Of a stretch of DNA of 64,000 nt, positions 29,588 through 41,292 are shown one piece after another; position 1 is the stretch's first letter, and each line of letters starts with the position of its first letter. A model generated the notes under the pieces. That model was not told the origin of the DNA. It saw only the letters and a list, made by a program, of their open reading frames with translations, and made no database searches. Both the position numbers and the translations under genes were made by a program. Location: positions 191,085 to 255,084 of the forward strand of contig MNCI01028261.1 in the NCBI GenBank assembly GCA_015680685.1, given 5' to 3'. The DNA comes from Gnetum montanum (Eukaryota > Streptophyta > Gnetopsida > Gnetales > Gnetaceae).

Positions 29588-31995
29588 ATGTCTTCTTCTG
29601 ATAAGAGCACTTCTTTGCCCAAGCTTGATAATGTTCATCCATAAAAGCCTCAACAATATTGAATTACATATACTCATCTTGATGAGTATGTGCTAAAATT
29701 GACCTTAATCCTACATTAGGATGAATAGTTACGGTGGTGTGACATGGAGGGCAATATTATGTTGCCACCTGATCATGTTACTCTTGTAATGCTCTATAAA
29801 ATGCTTGCATGATGTGGTCTTCAAGACTACCATGGGGGATATATTGTTGAGGATGTCAATAACAAGGATAATCATCCCACTAAAGCATAATGCCTACAAG
29901 ATTAGTAGTTAGAGTAGCCCTATGAACTTTCAAAGGGAAAAGGACTTAATGATTTTCCATTCCTGTTGTACTAACAAGCTAGTGGGGAACCCTTCTTTGG
30001 GGATCTTTCACTCAATGAAACTCCTCTATTTAACTTTGGTGATGAAGGTCAAAACCAAAATCTACACTTCGCAGTTCACAATCCTAATTTTGGTAACAAA
30101 GGATCTAATGACAAAGTAGGATCTAGAGGGGCAAGTCAAGATAGGGATGCAGGCAAGAAGCAAGATCATGATCATGGTCATGATCACCAAAGAGGCAATA
30201 CCAGGTACCATGATGGTGTTGGTTCTCCTTCCTCTTTCCCTTTGTCATCTTTTTCTTCTTCTAGCTCTGACTATGATTGTAGAAGGCAAGATCATGATGG
30301 AGGTGATCAAAATGAGTGCAATGACCAACAGGACCATAATAATCAAGGGGACTATTAAGATAGGTAAGGTCAAGGATGTAGATGTTCAAGGAAGGCACAT
30401 CACCATGAACAAATGGGTAGTAGAGGGCATCATAGGCACCATGATCAAGGCTTTGATGAGCCTCCATTTGCTACACGAAGTATGCTCAACATTGTAGAGG
30501 TAGTCAGAATTCCAACAAGGCATGTGAAAGATAGTCAGATCAAATGGTTAAACATGAAAAATATTCATTGATTTGAAGGAGAATATAAATTTGATATGTA
30601 GAATCATCTTTAATCTTTCCAAGATGCAAGTGCCTTGCAAAACATAGAGAACTAGTGATAGAAACTAAAGCTATTTCCTAGGACACTCATCAAAGAAGAA
30701 GATAACTAGTACTAGTCCTTAGAACTGGAATATATCAAATGATGCAATACCATGCTTGAAATGTTCAATGATAAGTATCAAACATACTCTTGAGTGTTCA
30801 AATTAAGGAAGCAAGTTCAAGGGTGGAAACAAGGAGCAATATTCCTTGATTTGAAGGAGGATGCCACCATTGACTGATACTATGCCTTAATGCACAAATG
30901 TCCTAGCCATGGTTATTCTCAATTGGCTCAACTCCACCACATTGTAGATAGGATTCATAATGAAATGAACCCTTCATGTCTATGCCCAAGGATGATTGTT
31001 AGAACTAACTGCTCATCAGGTACAAAGGTTAATAGAGTAGGTCACCAAAGAGGAAGGTGAACTAGGAAAAAGAGAAAGTACAAAGAAGTATAACCATGAT
31101 CCTTCCATCGACAAGAGGGAGGTTTGATTATATGAAAATGAGGATGAATCCATATTTGATGGGGGAATGCATAAGAAAGTCTTTCCACTTCAACAATTCT
31201 AATCTAAACTTATGACCAAGGTTGATCAGTTAAGGGATTGCATGGATATCCAATTTTAAGCTATCCTCAAAATTGATAAAGAGTCCCAAGAATAAGATAG
31301 TGATCATCAGTGCAGGAGGTGCAAAGAAGCTAAACATGCATATTACAAAGGTAAGGGCAAAACTGCTATCATAGAAGAGGTTGTGGATAATGAATCAAAT
31401 GATGATCATGGATGTGATGTCTACTAGTATGAACATCCTAAGGGATGTCACCCCATTATGTCACATCTTCAAGAGTTTGAGATGTATGCCTTACATCCAT
31501 GACTTACATAAAGGAAAACATCCAAAAGGCTGCCTTATCCTCAAGGTAATATTAAGAGTTCCAATAGCAAAATTGTATTATCTAAGTGGAGCTCCATCGC
31601 AATCATATGAATAGTACAAAAAATGGTAGCAACCACAATCATGGGCACTTGCACCACTAAGGCAACAATATCTTTACTGGCAACCTGATCCATATGGTTA
31701 CCATGTTCAACAACCCATGTCTTCACATTACTCTTCTAGTCATGTTTCTAATATTCAACTTTACTACCATCCTTCTGATTACTATCAAACTCCTTCTTAC
31801 TATGAAAGAAGGGATGCCACCTCCTACACTTATCCTCCTCCTATCTTTGCACACACTCCTCCTCTAGTTGCATAGCTACCACCTACTCCTTCTATGTAGG
31901 ATGAACTGCCTACTCAACTACAACAATGAAATGCTACAAGGGCTTTTAATTTGCAACCAAATCATCAATCAGAGGGGTCAAATGCTTAATCAAAG
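29588..31995 (+). pseudogene. E4 gag, heavily mutated
   Basis: The start MSSSDKSTSLPKL matches that of E3. The N-terminal YTHLDEYV and MEGNIMLPPDH, a His/Asp/Ser-rich linker, and the capsid core (RIPTRHVKDSQIKWLNMKNI, DASALQNIEN, LKLFPRTLIKE, FNDKYQTYS, LRKQVQGWKQGA) follow in order. The knuckle is DHGCDVY.YEHPKGC, with the second Cys changed. Stops are almost all TAG, TGA or TAA where E3 has TGG, CAG or CAA, and there is at least one frameshift near 30860. Gag frame and PR frame are separated by stops, as in E3. Non-functional. Confidence 0.88.
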
Positions 31996-32045
31996 AAGAG
32001 ACATTTTTTTGACCTTGTAGTCCACCTAAGCATTTACCTACACCC

Positions 32046-32675
32046 ATGGTTGAAAACCCTGCTCCTACCTCTTCCTCCATGTTAGATTCCTTTGGGCCTT
32101 CTTCAAACCAAACTCTACCAAGAATCCATACTGTGATGCTTAATCACACCATGTCTGATTGGATCCATGTAAGAAACCTTCCTAGGAAATTAGCTGATCT
32201 TGGAAGTCCTCTAATTTATTTGCAGATTTTTTGGAATGAACCATGCAAGGCTCTTCTCGATTTAGGTTCTAATGTTAATTTGATTTCTCAAGAGATGTAC
32301 ACTACTTGGAACCTACCTCCTCTTAAGAAGAGCAACATTAGATTGGAATTGGCAAACCAGTCCATCACTATTCCATTGGGACTAGTAGAAGATATTTTGA
32401 ACATTGTTTGTGGGTGGTCTTATCCTATCGACTTTCTGGTAATCAAAGTGGAGAACTACAAAGGGAACTTCCTAATCATCATGGAAAGAACATGGTTGAG
32501 CATTGTAGATACAAGAATGTGCATCAGAGATCTTTCCTTGGAAATCTCTAAAGAAAATGCATTTGGAAAGATCGAGAAGAAGAGAGTTCCATGCATTAGG
32601 TATAGCAATAGAAGGTGCAATTATGTGCAAAAAATTTGGGCTATCAAGCAAGCATCCATCTTTGCATGCAAGTAG
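32046..32675 (+). pseudogene. E4 aspartic protease
   Basis: An open stretch of 209 codons covers the whole protease. It has IHTVMLNHTMSDWIHVRNLP, the active site ALLDLGSNVNLISQEMY, NLPPLKKSNIRLELANQSIT, VCGWSYPIDFLVI and NFLIIMERTWLSIVDT. The active site is D-L-G, a form also known in Athila proteases, where E3 has D-S-G. This is the longest undisturbed coding piece of E4. It continues weakly to 33014 (linker to RT). As part of a broken polyprotein it cannot be made in the normal way. Confidence 0.85.
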
Positions 32676-33189
32676 TATGAGCTAGAAGTAGAAATTCAAA
32701 GTTATCTATACATAGTAGCCACAAAATAGGAGGGCACCCAATGGCTAACCACTAATTCAAAAAGCAGCACACTTTGCATGGAACCAGTTGAGAGCCTGAC
32801 ATGTAAATATGTCATAAGAATGGATAAACTTGAGCAAGTTCATCACCAACTTTCTAATGATAGAAATGATGATACCTATTGGAGAGAGTTGGAAATTCTT
32901 AAGAACTTCAAGCAACAGCCCCTTGAACTCAAAACGTTATCAGTTAGAATGGAATATGTATTTTTGAAAAATAAGAAGCCAATTATAATTAATGCAAGAC
33001 TTGCTCTAGAGTAGAAAAAGATGCTATTGAAAGTAGTTGAAAGATGGTTAGAAGCTTTTGATTAATCATATCTTAAACTCACAGGGATTGATTCTAGGAT
33101 ATGCTAGCATTACATTTACACCAACCCAGCCATAAAGCGAAAATAACAGTCATAAAGGAAGTTGAACCCAAAATTGAAGCAAATTGTTA

Positions 33190-33800
33190 AGGAGGAAATT
33201 AAGTAAATACTCAAGGTGGGGTTCATCTATCCCATTGCAGATAGTGAGTGGATTAGCCCACATGTAATTATGCCAAATAAAGGTGGCAAATGGTAGGTTT
33301 ACATCGATTTGAGGCTATTGAATATGACAACATTCAAGGATAATTTTCCATTGCCATTTGTTGACTAGGTGCTCGACAGAATATTAGGGCATTGCTACTA
33401 CAACTTCCTAGATGATTATAGTGGCTATAATCAAATTCAAATTGCACTAGAGGACTAGGCAAAGACAATGTTCATGAGTCCCTTGGGGACTTTCGCATAT
33501 CATAAAATGTTGTTTGATCTATGTAATGCCCCTATGACATTTCAATGCTTGGTTCTAAGCATCTTTCAATAGTAGATTAGTAGTGGTGTAGATGTCTTCA
33601 TGGATGACTTCTCCACCTATGGAGCTACATTTGAGCAAGCCTTGGACTACCTTGAGAAAGTGTTGAAATGATGTGTTAAAACTAACTTGTGGCTCAATTG
33701 GTAGAAAAGTCACCTCATGGTCCAGGAAAGCATTGTATTAGGGCACAAAATCTTGCAACAAGGATTGAGGTGGGCCCTAAAAAAATAAGGGTTATGTAAG
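33190..33800 (+). pseudogene. E4 reverse transcriptase, Athila-like
   Basis: Motifs appear in order: GFIYPIADSEWISPHVIMPN, KGGKW, VYIDLRLLNMTTFKDNFPLP, FLDDYSGYNQIQIALED (first catalytic Asp), GTFAYHKMLFDLCNAPMTFQ and VDVFMDDFSTYGATFEQALD (catalytic D-D), then LEKVLK and SIVLGHKI. The wording GIIYPI.DS.W.SP, GTFAYR.MPFGLCNAP and VFMDDFS.FG is that of Athila-type RTs and clearly different from T1. About eight in-frame stops occur, nearly all TAG at positions where relatives have Gln. RT is followed by RNase H without a gap. Confidence 0.9.
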
Positions 33801-33879
33801 GAATAACTCACTAGATAGAAATAGGTAAAGCCATTTAATCATTTCTTGGACACACTTGCTACTACCGACATCTCATAGA

Positions 33880-34395
33880 TAATTTCTCTAAGATTGCAAA
33901 ATTATTGGTCGAGCTAACAAAGAAAGATGCTTCCTTTTTCTGGACCAGAAAGTGTGAGAAAGCATTCCAACAACTAAAGGAGAATCTTGTAGCAATCTCA
34001 ATCCTACAAGCACTAGACTAGTCTAGACCATTTTACATCATGATGGATGCATCAAATTATGCTTTGGGAGCTATGCTAACATAGTTAGATGACAAAAAAA
34101 ACCCATACTACATCTAGTATGCTAGCTGAAGCATTGTGGATGCACAATTGAACTACACCACTATAGAAAAGGAATTGATGGTTGTGGTGTTTGCTCTAGA
34201 GAAGTTTAGGCATTATGTGGTTGGATACAAGGTGTTTGTGCACATGGACCATAGTGCCATCTACTTCCTAATGAACAAGCCAATGGTGAGCTCCCATGTC
34301 ATATGGTGATTGATGATCTTACAGGAATTCAATATTACAATGGTAAATTGAAAGGGTATTGAGAATGTGGTCGTCAATCACTTGTCTTAGTTGTG
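33880..34395 (+). pseudogene. E4 RNase H
   Basis: After the RT comes FSKIAKLLVELTKKDASFFW, KCEKAFQQLKENL, then the RNase H core FYIMMDASNYALGAML (first Asp), YTTIEKELMVVVFALEKFRH (catalytic Glu) and YKVFVHMDHSAIYFLMNK (Asp), ending with VVVNHLS. All the usual blocks of a gypsy RNase H are recognisable. Stops (mostly TAG) interrupt them. Confidence 0.85.
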
Positions 34396-34589
34396 ATGGG
34401 ATAATAAAGAGGAAAAAATCCATTATTTGATACATTTTCTAATGAAATCCTCTTTCCTAGAGCAATAATAAACAAATGTCCATTGAGCCAAAATGGTATG
34501 ATAACATTCTTACCTATCTTCTCACTCAAGAGATGCCATAAGGGTTGGACCACTAGAGGAAACCAAAATTTCTTCACTAGGTAAAGCAC

Positions 34590-35660
34590 TTCATGGAGAT
34601 TAATGAACACCTCTACAAGGTGTATGTTGATGACTTGATTTGTTGGTGTATCCTTGATGCTGATCAACTACACATTCTTCAAGATGGTCGTGAAGGTCCT
34701 TATGGAGGACACTATGTTGGGAGACACATGGCCATTAAAATTCTGATGGTAGGGTACAATTGGCCAACACTCTTTAGGGATTCTCACCATTTCATCTACT
34801 CTTGTGAATGATGCCAATGGGATGGTGGAATGACTACTTAAATGGAGGAACCTCAACAATGGATTCAACCATTAGAACCATTCGACATTTGGGGCATTGA
34901 TTTCATGGGTTCCATCATGCCCATTTGAAATTGAAAGGCATACATCATAGTCACTTTGAATATTGTATAAAATGGATAGAAGTAGTAGCCATCATTGATT
35001 GTACATCTTCTACTATTGCTCAGTTTGTACAAAAAAATGTTGTAAATAGGTTTGGTGTACCATGTGCATTGATTTCTGATAATGGAACTCATTTTACAAG
35101 CACTAATTTTTAGAAGCTCATGCAACGCTTAGGGGTTGAACATAAACTCACAACACCTTACCATCCCTAAGCTAATGGTCAAGCTGAGGTTACCAATAGG
35201 GAAATCAAAAGAATACTAGCAAGAATTTTTAGCAAGTATAGGAAGGATTGGAGCAAAAAACTCAATGATGCCCTTTGGGCCTACCACTCAACTTGGAAAC
35301 TTCTTATAGGCTACTCTCCCTATGAGCTTGTGTATGAAAAACTACCAATACTTCTTATTCAATGTGAACTTTGTACACTTTCAATAGCTTATGACCTTGA
35401 CCTTGACTTAAGTTTAGCCCAGAAAAAAAGATTAATGAATCTCAACCTACTAGATGAAAACTAATTAGTGGCCTTATCATCTAATGAGTTGCACAAGGCA
35501 TATAACAAAAAGAATCATGACCTAAAAATTAGAAAAGTTAAATTTCAACTAGGAGATAAGGTTATCTACTAGAACATACCTCAACGAACTAAGTTTTATA
35601 CATTGTGGAAAGGACCTTATATTATTTATGAAACTTTTCCCTTTAGGGGCCATGATGATC
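34590..35660 (+). pseudogene. E4 integrase
   Basis: The N-terminal zinc region is degenerate: LHILQDGREGPYGGHYVGRH then HFIYSCE and CQ. The catalytic core has EPFDIWGIDFMG (first Asp), a frameshifted middle, CALISDNGTHFTS (second Asp) and [19 protein letters not shown] (Glu). The C-terminal part is [60 protein letters not shown] and LWKGPYIIYETFP, a GPY-type ending. A close copy of the last 70 residues is found in E6 on the opposite strand. Stops and frameshifts throughout. Confidence 0.9.
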
Positions 35661-37885
35661 TATGAACCTGAGACCCCAAGCAAGAAATGGTTGGTCAACA
35701 TCCAATAAATTAAGCCTTGCCATGAGCATATGTCAGCTAACACAACAAGCATCTCATCTGATGGACAACCATGCTCCATATTTTGGATCTCCTCCCTTTA
35801 ATTTAGTCATGGGGGAGATGGCTAAACATGCTAACCATTTAAGTGGCTCTTTAGTTTTTCAACTTTTTTGTTTTACACATTTTTCATTTTACAACTTTTT
35901 GTTTTACATGTTCTTTGTTTTACATCTTTTTTTTTTATGTTAGTAATTTTTTCTAATTTTTGTTTTACACCATCGTTAATACATTTGATATTTCTTGAAT
36001 AATTTACACTTTCTTCTATAATTTTTTTATTTGATGTGATTTTCTAACTTTTTGTTAATAAGTGCCAAGTACATTGGTAATGCATTACTTGATGGTGGTA
36101 TGGACTATTTTTGTTATTTGATTGTTGGTGTCTAGTTTCTAGCTTTGAATTTCATTATGAATAATTAGGACATGGTTTCTTTTTCATGTAACAGGTAGTG
36201 AGTCCACAATATCCACCCATCCACACACTCTATGGTTGTTCTTGTTTTTGAAACATGAACTTCCTTTCTCATTAATAAAATTTTAGTAAATTTGTGACTT
36301 TGGTAGTTTCTAGAATTGTGAAGGATTTAAAGCTTTAAATAGGGTGTGGCTTTAAGGGGATTCAATATTCTTGTACTTTTTTGTTTGTCTAGGTGCATGT
36401 GTGTTCGATTGAATTTCTTACGATTCCATGCCAATCAATAAAGGAAGTCGAATAAGTCTTTGCATGGTGTGGTTTTCATTGAAAAAAATGATGAAAATTC
36501 AAAGCACATCCCTTGGACAAAATAAATACATGCATCTTCACATGGTGTGGTTCTCATCATGAAAAAAATAATAAAAGAAAAAAAAGATGAGGATTTAAGC
36601 ACATTCGTTGGACAAAATAAATGCATGTGTCTTTGCATGGTGTGGTTCCTATTTCAATAAAAAAAATAATGGAAATTCAAAGCACACCCCGTATATAGAA
36701 TAAATAGGCTACAAGCACTGGTTATGGGACTTATCTTTTCTAACCAAGGCCCTTCCTCACTTCCTACTTCTTCTCTAATTTGGAATGGTGGTTATTCTGT
36801 GGGAGCACTCTTGTGTCTCAGGGGATGGATTGGTCTTAGAATGTCAATGTGAAGTCACTAAAAGTGGTTGGTTTTGGTCTAGACTAAGGATGGATTCTAT
36901 CAAGTCATTTAACCACACAAAATCCATAAGGAACTTCATGTAACCGTAATGAGGAAATCCATTTCACTCTTTCTCTTTTCTCCATCTATGCTTTCCATGT
37001 TCCACCTCACTACTAGTTTCATGTCCTAGTTTGATGTGTCAGAATTATTAGTTAGTTACTTCTAGGTTTTTGTACTTAACCTTCTATAACCATTAATCAT
37101 CCATGGAGCTCACAAAATCTTTGGTTTGAAGTTATGCAAGGGCATAAAAGGCCTGTGCCTACTTTGGGGAGGACCCACTTTTATATTTTTTGGTTGGGTT
37201 AGTTAAGTTCTTTATCCTTAGACATTTTTACAATCAAATTCTTTTTGTTTACCCCATCAATGACATCCAATTGTACACATCTTCATGATAGTTTTCAGTA
37301 AATTCTTCTTTTCATTGTTGTGAATTCTTATACCCTCTTCAAATATTTTCTTGTATTAAGCTTTTTCAAATTTAATGGACCAATTAATTTAATTAACCCT
37401 ATCTATCAGCCTTCCCACTAACACTAATCAAGAAACCAGTCAACCACAACCATAACCTAGCCAAGTGTAACCACCAACGAGACAAGGCATTTAACAGTTA
37501 TGTGTTACACATTGCATACTAATTCATGGTCCTGTTGTGATTACAGTGGGAAGCATGGAGTGAAAGTAAGACTATCTTCACCAAGGTCGATGTAGTAATA
37601 CCACATAATGAGGACTATTTGTAATCAAAGGATCTCTTTTCTCTCTCTCATTCTCCTACTACTAAGAGCCGTTGGATGTCAATATTCTCCAAGATGTTTA
37701 CTCCTCTTCTCATGAACATCCAATGTTGTAAAAATTATAATTCTGTACACCTGGGCACATAGAGTTGATATGTCTATTTCATCTAAGTTATTTTGTCATG
37801 TCAGTCAATAATCCCATGCCTACCCAATATGTTATATTGTAAAGAATTTGTTCTTCCTCTTCTTCACTTAAGGATGAGTTTTCAT
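35661..37885 (+). other. E4 3' noncoding region
   Basis: No intact gene. In order: polypurine-like tagtcatgggggagatgg (35804-35820), T-rich ttttgttttaca repeats (35860-35980), 'gtgtggctttaaggggatt' near 36345, the ~85-bp tandem repeats, 'actttggggaggacccactt' near 37160, and an acceptor-like gttgtgattacag ending 37546. The following slot (tgggaagcatgg) has no open frame of note. Confidence 0.8.
36454..36712 (+). repeat. Three ~85-bp tandem units in E4 3' region
   Basis: Each unit starts near 'gcatggtgtggt' (36462, 36540, 36635), contains an A-rich stretch, and ends 'aagcaca' plus 'aaataaat'. E6 has three units too (reverse strand, about 49170-49420) and E3 only one. Confidence 0.85.
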
Positions 37886-37900
37886 TTAGTTGTGGAGGTA
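37866..37900 (+). promoter_or_regulatory. E4 polypurine tract with conserved upstream block
   Basis: acttaaggatgagttttcat is followed by ttagttgtggaggta, abutting the 3' LTR at 37901. Confidence 0.82.
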
Positions 37901-38707
37901 TGATGAATCACCATTTGATGTCAACCACGATGTTTGGTACATGATGTTGGGGCTTGGATTTGACATCAGATGTCCAACATTAGGCTATATACCCTGAGTT
38001 TATAAATACTATGCCTGGGCTCTAATTTTGAAAGTTTTTCATTAGTCAGTTTTTAGTTTTCAAGCAAGTTAGCGAAGCTCTTGCTATTTCTTCCTCCTAG
38101 AGTTAGAATATTTTTTGAGTGCCTACAAAAGAAGTACGGTTCTTTGTTTGAACACTGATGTACTTGAGTGTGGCAGTGTGGTGGGAATAAAATGAACTCT
38201 TTTGATAATTCTTATAGCATTGAGAATAGCTTAATATTTTCCTTATTGCATTTTACTTTAATGCATTTGATTAAGCAATTTATTTTCAGCAAGTAATGAA
38301 CATGAGCATGACCACTTTGAGCATTGATATAGTACTTAGTAATCTAGAAATGCTTAACATTTGGTAGCCTAACAATGCTATATGTGTTTAGGAAAGTGGG
38401 GTGGTTACTTGTATTAGGCTAGCTAGGCAATAGACACTAGTTTCAATCTACTCTATTATTCTTGTTGTATGTGATTACATCCATAAAATATCAAAACAGT
38501 AAAAATTCATATACCTCAATTACACTTAAACCATACCCTTGAAACTCACAAGTGTAGTTGGGAAGACAATGAACGTTCACAACATCATTTCACTTCCTAG
38601 ATTAACTAGTGTACGAGATAACTATAGGTCCATAGAATTTGACTGAATCATGTGTAATGCCTTAGTGATTTGTATGGTTGGGTGTAGTGGTACCTCACCA
38701 CTTATCA
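37901..38707 (+). repeat. E4 3' LTR (807 bp)
   Basis: It starts tgatgaatcaccattt and ends ccacttatca. Dyad half-sites (gatgtc, gacatc) lie at 37917-37984. TATA is 'gagtttataaatac', and aataaaatg lies in R near 38188. Confidence 0.92.
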
Positions 38708-39110
38708 TTATGCTACACTAGGTATGGGTCAAGACTTGACATATCTTCATATAGCTAGGCAAAGGCCTTAATGTTATCTTAGAGGACCTTGGTGATGTCT
38801 TGAGGCTATTGAGGTTCTAGTGAGAAACTTAGTTTTAGTGTTTTCTCCTTACCACTGTGTGTCATGATAGGAACCTCAATTAGAGAGTCTTTGGTAATGT
38901 CACTAGCCTCAAGGTTAAGGATTTTAACTAGGTTTTCAAGCCATTCTAAAGGTTTCTCTATTGAGGCTATGTGGTTGACAAGACTCTTAGGCTCAAGATC
39001 TAGGCAATGAAGGTCTATAAATTATTCAATAGCATTGTGGGGTCTACTTAGGGTTAAAGGCAAATTGATTTTCTTCTAGGTGTTCATAATCCAATCTTAC
39101 ATATAAAGCA
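38708..39110 (-). pseudogene. T1 pol, segment just upstream of RT
   Basis: This is the right-hand side of the E4 insertion. Reading leftward the frame gives NLVKILNLEASDITKDSLIE, VPIMTHSGKEKTLKLSFSLE and, after stops, DNIKAFA.LYEDMSSLDPYL. In Tat/Ogre elements the sequence before RT ends with a segment like DVFAWSYEDMPGLD...V.H.L, which fits exactly. The RT continues at 28619 on the other side of E4. No catalytic residues lie here. Confidence 0.75.
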
Positions 39111-41292
39111 TAAGCACATTAAGTGGCACCTAGATGATAAAATGACTAAATAATGCCAGGAAAATGTAAAATTCTTTAGTAATAATGCATGGATAAGCCA
39201 AAACACACTACCTTGATGGTTAAACAAGGTTTAAATAAGGCCACCAACATTATAAGAGGTAAGTGAAACAAATGGGATGAAATGAAGACCAAACAACATT
39301 AAATGAAGGCAAAATGATGGTAGAATGAATCCAAATGATGGTTACACTCCATTCAATGATGTCATTTAAGAGAAAAACATGGTTAATAGAGGCCATATAA
39401 GGGGATCTAAGGTAGATAAGATGCATTAAGGACCAATGAACATAAAATGAGGCTAAAAAAAGGCCAAATGATGGTCAAATATAGTCAAGTAATGACCAAA
39501 TGATGGTTGAGCCCTATTAGATGATGTCAAACAAGGTTAATCAAGGTCATACCAAAGTGAAACAACATGGACTAATGTTAAGCCATGTCAATCAAAGTCA
39601 AATGATGATAAATTATAGAAACATTTGATGGAATAGGGCTAAAATGATTTTAAAATTATGAATGTTAAACCCAATGACACCAAATGATTAATTAATAATG
39701 GCCAAAAACTCTTAACAAGGTCAAGAAAATGTGAAACACCATGTAATAAGGCCAACAAAGTTAGTTGGGAAACATGTGATAAAAGATGATCAATGTTGGT
39801 CAATGATAGTTAGATTCTACTAGTTTTAAGCCTTAACAGGCTAGAGTGGAAGACTAGAAGGTTGACAGGCAAGTTTGGAAACCTAAGAAGGTTGTTTTAA
39901 GGTAGTTTAAGGCTAACAATTATGCTTTTTTGGGTACCCATGTAGGAACCATGCTAGCCAACATGGGTGGGATGAGCCCTAGCATGGATAGTGTAAAAAT
40001 ATGATTTTCTAAGTTCATTATGATTAGTTTTGGGGTCCTAATAGCTTATATGCTTAGTGTAGTGCACCAGGGATGAAAATTTGTTAATTTTAATGTTGAT
40101 TTAATCCTTTGGAAGCCATAAATGCAACTTGGAACTACCATCCATGTTGGCACTATGTTGGCTAATGTGGCTTCAGTGTTGGTGCATAGAAAAAATTTAG
40201 TTTATGGGATTTCAAGATTGAAATTGGTGGTTTTTTGACTTCCTAGGGTAGCATAGGGTCATGAAGGTTGGAACCAGTGATTTTAAAGTCAAAATATGCA
40301 AACAAAAGTGGGTTCTAGGGTCTTACCCTCCCAGAGCTATGCTAGCTAGCATAGCTAGGGTTGGCCCTAGTGTGGATTGTCTAGACTTAGTGTTTTTATG
40401 GATAAAATAAGGTAAAATTGTAGCTATGTTTAGGGTTTTGAGGTTGTATGCTTCCACAGTCATGTTTTGAGGCCATTTGGTGGAAGTTATGCTTATAAAA
40501 CCCCTTTTGGAATCTAAGTACATTAGAGTCATACTAGCTAGCATGGCTTTGACATCCTTTAGCATACTTGTGCTTGATTTTTGATTCTTGGTTAGTTTTA
40601 GAGGTAAATTGACTGGGTTTTTGAGCTCCCAAGGTTACTAGTATTCATGGTCTAGGTTTAGGATTGTAGTTGTCGATGTTGAGGGTTTCTTGAGTTTTGA
40701 CATGGATAGACTCCCTTAGACTATGCTAGCCAATGTACTCCCATCAGGGATGAGGGGGTACAATGAGTTTCTTACCATTTATTAACTTGATTTGTATGGT
40801 TTTATGATTCTTAAAGGCTTTGACAAGGTTATGGGATTTCCAAGTCAAGTTCTAGGCCATTTGGAAAACTAGGCTATAAGCAAAACTACTCTAAAACCTC
40901 ACCCATGCTAGAGCCATGTTGGCTAATGTGGCTCTAGTCCTCCTCAGTGTGCATGAGTAAAATATGGTATTTTTATGATTGAAACTAGGATAATCTATAG
41001 TTGATCACAAGGTCTTGAGGTTTAAGGCTTCCTAAGTCAAGTCTTAGGCTATTTGGTATGTTGTGGGATTGGTAAAATTGGTTGAAAATTTCATCCATGT
41101 TGGAGTCACATTGGACAACATGGATTTGGCCTTCCTTAGCATGGTTACATTTGGATTTTGGTAGCTTCTAGTGTGGAATCGACCAAGTGTTTAAGTTCTT
41201 GGGGTTTCTGGTGTTGAAGATAAAGGCTCTTGACTTAGTATTATTAATTTTGAAGGCTTTTCGATGATTTTTATGGGCATCTCCCCTTGGGA
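39111..41292 (-). repeat. T1 spacer upstream of RT with degenerate repeats
   Basis: No gene. Bases 39180-39840 hold many short repeats of the type aaatgatggtcaaat. Bases 39900-41170 hold about six or seven degenerate units of about 200 bp, each with a motif like 'gctatgctagctagcatagc' or 'catgttggctaatgtggct'. The motif at 40333-40346 contains the palindrome atgctagctagcat. In Ogre elements an intron lies between protease and RT; this stretch occupies that place. The equation with that intron is inferred. It ends where E5's truncated LTR begins. Confidence 0.55.

Larger units (their letters stand above)
28620..38707 (+). mobile_element. E4: full-length, decayed Athila-like retrotransposon
   Basis: A 10.1-kb element with two 807-bp LTRs and 5-bp flanks gtatg (28615-28619) and ttatg (38708-38712), a duplication with one change. 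The order is LTR, PBS, gag, PR, RT, RNase H, integrase, noncoding 3' region, polypurine tract, LTR. All frames contain many stops. It is inserted in T1 just upstream of the RT and is the reference for what E3 and E2 have lost. Confidence 0.95.

Noticed and set aside
30147-30497. 116-codon Met/Ile-rich frame in E4
   Set aside because: It is a shifted reading of the His/Asp-rich gag linker; the true frame aligns with E3.
34374-35125. Minus-strand frames in the E4 integrase region
   Set aside because: Antisense to a recognisable integrase and without similarity of their own.
28620-38707. E4 as an active, autonomous element
   Set aside because: All coding regions except protease carry many stops and frameshifts.
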